Source: Prauserella marina
GTDB lineage: Bacteria > Actinomycetota > Actinomycetes > Mycobacteriales > Pseudonocardiaceae
Length of the DNA: 64,000 nucleotides
Reading direction: 5' to 3'
Assembly: GCF_002240355.1 (NCBI RefSeq)
Contig: NZ_CP016353.1
Span: 4,452,501 to 4,516,500 of the forward strand
The translations under genes were made by a program, and so were the position numbers. Shown here piece after piece: positions 60,309-64,000 of the stretch. The notes beneath the pieces are model-generated. The model was not told the DNA's origin. It worked only from the letters and a program-made list of their open reading frames with translations, and did not search any database. How positions within the stretch are numbered: the first letter of the stretch is position 1; each line of letters begins with the position of its first letter.

Positions 60309-61176
60309 GGTAGAACCTGAGCCGTTCGGCGTCGAGCGGCAGGCCGTAGTACTTCGCGAACTGTTCGTCGGCGTGGCGCGCCCGCTCCTCGTCCGGCCAG
60401 GTCTCCCTCGCGTTGGCCAGTACCAGTGCCAGATCGGCGTGCCGGTCGGCCCTGCCGAGCCTGCCGAGATCGACGAAACCGGTGAACCTCATGGTCTCCG
60501 GGTCGAGCATGATGTTGGGCAGGCACAGATCCCCGTGACACACCACGATGTCGGCGGCCTCCTGCGCCGCCCGCTTCGCCTCCTGGGCGCGCAGCGAGGC
60601 GAGCTGCCGCTCCGGCGCGACGTCACGCTGATCCGGCTGTAGGAAGTCCGGATCGACCGCTCCCCTGCCGACCACGTCGTCCGCGAGCGCCAGCATCGCG
60701 GAGAGTTCTCTGCCGAACGGGCAGTCCCCGGCAGGCAGCTCGTGCAGGGCCCGGGTCGCCTCCGCGATCGAGGGCCACGCCCGGCGCAGTTCGCCATCGT
60801 CGGCCTTGTCGGCGGGTACTCCCGCGACCGCGCTCGTCAGCAGGCACGCGCCGGTCTCGTCCGCCGTCCAGTCCAGCACGCTCGGCCCCGGCACGCCGTG
60901 GCGGCTCAGCCAGGCGACGCGATCCCGCTCCTGTTCCAGCGCCGCCACGTGCTCCCGCTTCACGCACTTGGCGTATTCGGTGCCGCCCGGCGCGCGGAAG
61001 ACCTCCGCGCCCGATTCCCCTTCGGTGACGGGCTGCCATCCCGCGGCGGCCCGCTCGCCCACCAGTCCGGCCAGCGTCGCCCTGCCATGACAGGCGCCGG
61101 TCAACCCGATCAACTCCTCACCAAAGCTGACCCGGACCGCGACGGCATCAATGGCGTCCATCGCCTCGGTACCCAC
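60280..61176 (-). CDS. APH(3'')-type aminoglycoside phosphotransferase
   Basis: The product is 298 aa. The Brenner motif VCHGDLCLPNIMLD near 212-225 carries the catalytic Asp, and GFVDLGRLGRADRHADLALVLANARETW and the end FYLMLDPLTWG match the streptomycin 3''-phosphotransferase (APH(3'')) family closely along the whole length. Such enzymes phosphorylate and inactivate streptomycin. Whether this copy confers resistance or serves another substrate is open. The start could be the ATG at 61161 or later. It stands between unrelated genes with no insertion sequence. Confidence 0.85.
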   Translation of the reverse strand: MGTEAMDAIDAVAVRVSFGEELIGLTGACHGRATLAGLVGERAAAGWQPVTEGESGAEVFRAPGGTEYAKCVKREHVAALEQERDRVAWLSRHGVPGPSVLDWTADETGACLLTSAVAGVPADKADDGELRRAWPSIAEATRALHELPAGDCPFGRELSAMLALADDVVGRGAVDPDFLQPDQRDVAPERQLASLRAQEAKRAAQEAADIVVCHGDLCLPNIMLDPETMRFTGFVDLGRLGRADRHADLALVLANARETWPDEERARHADEQFAKYYGLPLDAERLRFYLMLDPLTWG

Positions 61177-61318
61177 CCAGTCGAACCGTCAATGCCGCGC
61201 GGACTCGGGCACACCACCAGTGCTGGTGGTCGCGAGAGATTACAACGAAGGCCATCGGCGGGCGGGCGGTGGCCCCGCTGCCGCGACGGGAAACCGTTGC
61301 GCTATCGGAGGGGCCACG

Positions 61319-61654
61319 TCACGCGGGATCCGGTGTCCCCGGTCCCTCGGCGAGCGAAAGTGCGTTGCCGTCCGGATCCAGAACGACGACATGACGTACG
61401 CCGTTGCCGTATGTCTCCACCGGCCCGTGCGCGGTGATTCTCGCGAGGATGTCATCGAGACCGGTCACGCCGAGCGTGATCGTCGCGCCGCCCACCCGTT
61501 CGGTCCGCTCGTCGACCACGACCCACGCGTTTTCGCCCACCTGCCACAGGTGTTCCTCGCCGACGATCTCGTCGGCGGGGCGCCCGAAGAACACCCCGTA
61601 CCATTCGACTGCCTTCCGCCGGTCGCTCACGGGCATGACGCTGTACAGATCCAT
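61319..61654 (-). CDS. VOC-family protein
   Basis: The product is 111 aa with a glyoxalase-like fold (YSVMPVSDRRKAVEWYGVFFGRP; VVLDPDGNALSLAEG). A catalytic metal set is not evident. It is separated by 69 bp from the sugar permease gene in the same direction and may be transcribed with it. The substrate is unknown. Confidence 0.85.
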   Translation of the reverse strand: MDLYSVMPVSDRRKAVEWYGVFFGRPADEIVGEEHLWQVGENAWVVVDERTERVGGATITLGVTGLDDILARITAHGPVETYGNGVRHVVVLDPDGNALSLAEGPGTPDPA

Positions 61655-61723
61655 GTCGCCTCTCCTCGATCGTCCCCTGTCTTCGAGGTTCGACTCGCGG
61701 CACGTCCGGAACTCATCGGGGCG

Positions 61724-62548
61724 TCAGCGGCCGAAGCCCGCCGTGAGCCCGCTGACGAGCTGCCTTCTGCCGAGGATGTAGAGCGCGAGCACGGGCAGGG
61801 TGGAGAGTACGACGGCGGCCAGTACCGCGGGAATGTTCACGGTGAACTGCCCCTGGTAGCTCCACAACGCCAGTGGGAGCACCCGCTGATCGGGACTCTG
61901 GGTGAGGATCAGCGGGAAGAGGAACCCGTTCCACACCGTGAGGGCGTCGTACACCGCCACCGTGATCACGGCCGGTTTGACCAGCGGCAGCACGAGACTG
62001 ACCACCGTTCGCCAGTGCCCTGCCCCGTCCATCCGCATCGACTCGAACAGCTCCGAAGGCACGTCCCTGAGGAAGTTGGCGAGGATGACCACGGTCAGCG
62101 GGATGGCGAAGGCCGCGGAGGGGAGGATGATCGCCAGCAGCGTGTCGTAGAGCCGGGCCTTCGTGATGAGGTAGTAGACCGGGATGATCACCGCTTGGAG
62201 CGGGATCGCCAGGCCCAGCAGGAACACCTTGTAGGTGAGCCCGGCCCATCGTCCCTCGCCGCGCACGACGTAGTAGGCCGCCAGCAACGACACCGTCACC
62301 GTGATGGCCACGGTCGCGCCCGTCACGAGCACGCTGTTGCCCAGGTAGCGAAGGAAGTCGTTGTCCAGCACGAGCAGGTAGCTGTCCACGGTGGGATCGG
62401 CGGGCGGCGCGAGCGGGTTGGCCGAGAAGAACCCCTGCTGGCTGCGCAGGCTCGTGATGACCACGTAGTACACCGGAACGAGGACGACGAGCAGCCACAG
62501 GAAACCGGCGAGCCCGCCGGGGATGTTGACCCGAGCACGGGTTGCCAC
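61724..62548 (-). CDS. sugar ABC transporter permease, MalG family
   Basis: The product is 274 aa with six membrane helices. The EAA loop ESMRMDGAGHWRTVVSLVLPLVKPAVI is the contact site for the ATPase. It is the second permease of a carbohydrate importer of the CUT1 type and starts 5 bp after the first permease gene. No ATPase gene is in the window; in actinobacteria such importers often share one MsiK-like ATPase encoded elsewhere. Confidence 0.93.
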   Translation of the reverse strand: MATRARVNIPGGLAGFLWLLVVLVPVYYVVITSLRSQQGFFSANPLAPPADPTVDSYLLVLDNDFLRYLGNSVLVTGATVAITVTVSLLAAYYVVRGEGRWAGLTYKVFLLGLAIPLQAVIIPVYYLITKARLYDTLLAIILPSAAFAIPLTVVILANFLRDVPSELFESMRMDGAGHWRTVVSLVLPLVKPAVITVAVYDALTVWNGFLFPLILTQSPDQRVLPLALWSYQGQFTVNIPAVLAAVVLSTLPVLALYILGRRQLVSGLTAGFGR

Positions 62549-62553
62549 GGTCG

Positions 62554-63492
62554 TCAGGCTCCTTCCTGCTGGCTGCCCCTGCGGAAGCTGGTCAGCCGCG
62601 ACAGCCCGAGCGCAAGCGCGAGACCCGTGGCCACGAGCACAACGGCGAGTGTGCTGGCCCTGCCCATCTCGTTGCTGGAGAACCCGCTGAGGTACATGTC
62701 GAGCGGCAGCAGGCGGGTCGCGTTGCCCGGACCTCCTCCGGTGAGCACGAACACGAGGTCGAAGTAGGTCAGCGAGCCGACGAGCATGAGCGTCGACGAA
62801 GTGATGATCGTGTACCGCAGCTGGGGCAGCGTGATGTGGAAGAACTGCCTGACCCTTCCCGCTCCGTCGAGTTCGGCCGCCTCGTACAGCGAGCCGGGAA
62901 TCTGCCGTACCCCCGCCTGGTACAGCAACGTGTGGAACGGGATGAACTGCCAGGCGATGACGAAAACGACCACGTACAGCGCGAGGTCACGGTCGCCGAG
63001 CCAGTCCTGCGCGAACGCCTCGACGCCGAAGGCGAGACTCATCCCGAAATTCGGGTCGAGCAACGCCTTGAACGCGATCGCGATGGCCGCCGAGGACAGC
63101 AGCATCGGCAGGAAGTACAACACGCCGAGAACGGCCCGGTACCGGCCTTTCGCCGCGATGAGCACGCCGAGCAGCAACGAGACGGGCGTTTGCACGAGCC
63201 AGCTCAGCACCATCACCTGGACGCTGAGCCAGATCGCGTGATACGTGCCGGGATCGCCGAGCACGGCGGCCCAGTTGGCGAGACCGGCCCAGTTCATGTC
63301 CGTGATGCCGTCCCAGTTCACGAGGCTCAGCAGCACGACCCCGATCAGCGGGATGAAGGCGAACACGCCGAAGAACGCCAGCGCGGGCACCGCCATGACC
63401 GGATGCGGTCCGGCGCGGTGCCGCCGAGCGCCGGGCTCACGCCCCGTCTCGGCGGCCCCTTCCGCCTCCCGCTGCCGCAGCATCGTGTTCAC
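62554..63492 (-). CDS. sugar ABC transporter permease, MalF family
   Basis: The product is 312 aa with an N-terminal cytoplasmic tail (about 40 residues) and six or seven membrane helices. The EAA loop YEAAELDGAGRVRQFFHITLPQLRYTI is intact. The start is GTG at 63492, overlapping the solute-binding-protein stop by GTGA. It forms the membrane channel with the MalG-type partner. Confidence 0.93.
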   Translation of the reverse strand: MNTMLRQREAEGAAETGREPGARRHRAGPHPVMAVPALAFFGVFAFIPLIGVVLLSLVNWDGITDMNWAGLANWAAVLGDPGTYHAIWLSVQVMVLSWLVQTPVSLLLGVLIAAKGRYRAVLGVLYFLPMLLSSAAIAIAFKALLDPNFGMSLAFGVEAFAQDWLGDRDLALYVVVFVIAWQFIPFHTLLYQAGVRQIPGSLYEAAELDGAGRVRQFFHITLPQLRYTIITSSTLMLVGSLTYFDLVFVLTGGGPGNATRLLPLDMYLSGFSSNEMGRASTLAVVLVATGLALALGLSRLTSFRRGSQQEGA

Positions 63493-64000
63493 GGCTGTTC
63501 GATGGTCTTGTTCATGTTGGCCGCGAACTGCTGGGGCGTGATCTGTTTGCCGAAGAGCTGATCGAGGTTGTTCAGCAGCGCGTCGGCCTGTTTCGGGGTG
63601 AGCGCCTGATCCCAGGAAAGCTGGAAGCTCGGCGCCTCGGCCGCCAGATCGTAGACGTAGGAAAGGTATTCCGGCGCGTCACTGCCGGCGAGCTTGCTCT
63701 CGATTCCGGTGACCGGCGGAACGGAACCGTTGGCAAGCAACGTGTCCACATAGGAATCCGACATCAGGCCGTCCTTGAGGTAGGACACCGCGGCCTGCCG
63801 TTGCTCGTCGGTCGCCTCGGCGGAAACGGCCCAGAAGTTCGCGGGGTTGCCGACGATGTCGGCGGGGTTTCCGGCTCCTCCCTCGACCGTGGGGAAGGTC
63901 GTGTACCCGAGGTTGCCGGACTCGATGAACTCCGGCGCTGCCTGCTTGATCGTGGGATAGGCCCACGAACCCATCAGGTACATCGCCGCCTTGCCCGTGT
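63489..64000 (-). CDS. extracellular sugar-binding protein, C-terminal part only
   Basis: The frame is open to the right edge and the N-terminus with the expected lipoprotein signal is outside the window. Visible residues include TGKAAMYLMGSWAYPTIKQ and an end WDQALTPKQADALLNNLDQLFGKQI, typical of CUT1 solute-binding proteins that deliver oligosaccharides to the permeases. The gene is the first visible gene of the operon. The sugar cannot be told from this fragment. Confidence 0.9.
   Translation of the reverse strand, partial: TGKAAMYLMGSWAYPTIKQAAPEFIESGNLGYTTFPTVEGGAGNPADIVGNPANFWAVSAEATDEQRQAAVSYLKDGLMSDSYVDTLLANGSVPPVTGIESKLAGSDAPEYLSYVYDLAAEAPSFQLSWDQALTPKQADALLNNLDQLFGKQITPQQFAANMNKTIEQP

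Overview
The window is high-GC DNA of an actinobacterium, most likely a Pseudonocardiaceae-type genus (Amycolatopsis, Prauserella or Saccharomonospora relatives). The signs are a mycobacterial-style type VII (ESX) secretion locus, a Streptomyces-ordered gas-vesicle cluster, F420-dependent oxidoreductases, a mycothiol-type DinB protein and a class F sortase. This placement is inferred from gene content only.

Region 1 (1-22480) is a complete-looking ESX locus minus EccE. On the minus strand, reading from 17263 to 1, come EccD, EccB, two WXG100 proteins (one with a perfect EF-hand loop), two large low-complexity ESX-type proteins, a YbaB/EbfC-like protein, a small WXG100-like partner, and a giant CpnT-like protein of more than 2850 residues that runs off the left edge. 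The giant carries two different deamidase-type domains in tandem (papain-fold Tox-PL, then protein-glutaminase), each with an intact Cys-His-Asp triad. On the plus strand are the ATPase EccC (three FtsK domains) and a mycosin that has lost its catalytic His, Ser and oxyanion Asn. The secretion core therefore looks functional, the mycosin looks structural only, and the effector is probably a host- or competitor-modifying toxin.

Region 2 (22491-26628) is a signalling patch: a LuxR-type response regulator between two degenerate histidine-kinase-like proteins, followed by a convergent intact kinase.

Region 3 (26678-32181) is a ten-gene gas-vesicle operon, gvpO-A-F-G-Y-Z-J-L-S-K, with tight or overlapping spacing and a sigma-B/sigma-F-type promoter.

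Region 4 (32546-45481) holds small metabolic and regulatory units: nucleoside hydrolase, DoxX, ArsR-AHSA1-DinB, a deazaflavin enzyme, sortase F with an Asp-rich surface protein, PadR-GyrI, DsbA divergent from BlaI-M56 peptidase, an XRE regulator and an MmpL-type transporter. Several have clear palindromic operators.

Region 5 (45582-49245) is an OmpR-type two-component system plus a membrane-anchored beta-propeller, divergent from the MmpL transporter.

Region 6 (49252-54840) looks like a catabolic island: a HisD-family dehydrogenase, LysR regulator, MHS transporter and N,N-dimethylformamidase-like enzyme, with a shared 19-bp site at two promoters.

Region 7 (54841-64000) holds a 21-bp-period repeat array, a copper module (tautomerase-YHS protein, CsoR-type operator, CopB-type P-ATPase), an F420/PPOX enzyme, DUF302 and VOC proteins, an APH(3'')-type aminoglycoside phosphotransferase, and a sugar ABC importer cut by the right edge. 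I saw no rRNA, tRNA, CRISPR array, transposase or prophage.
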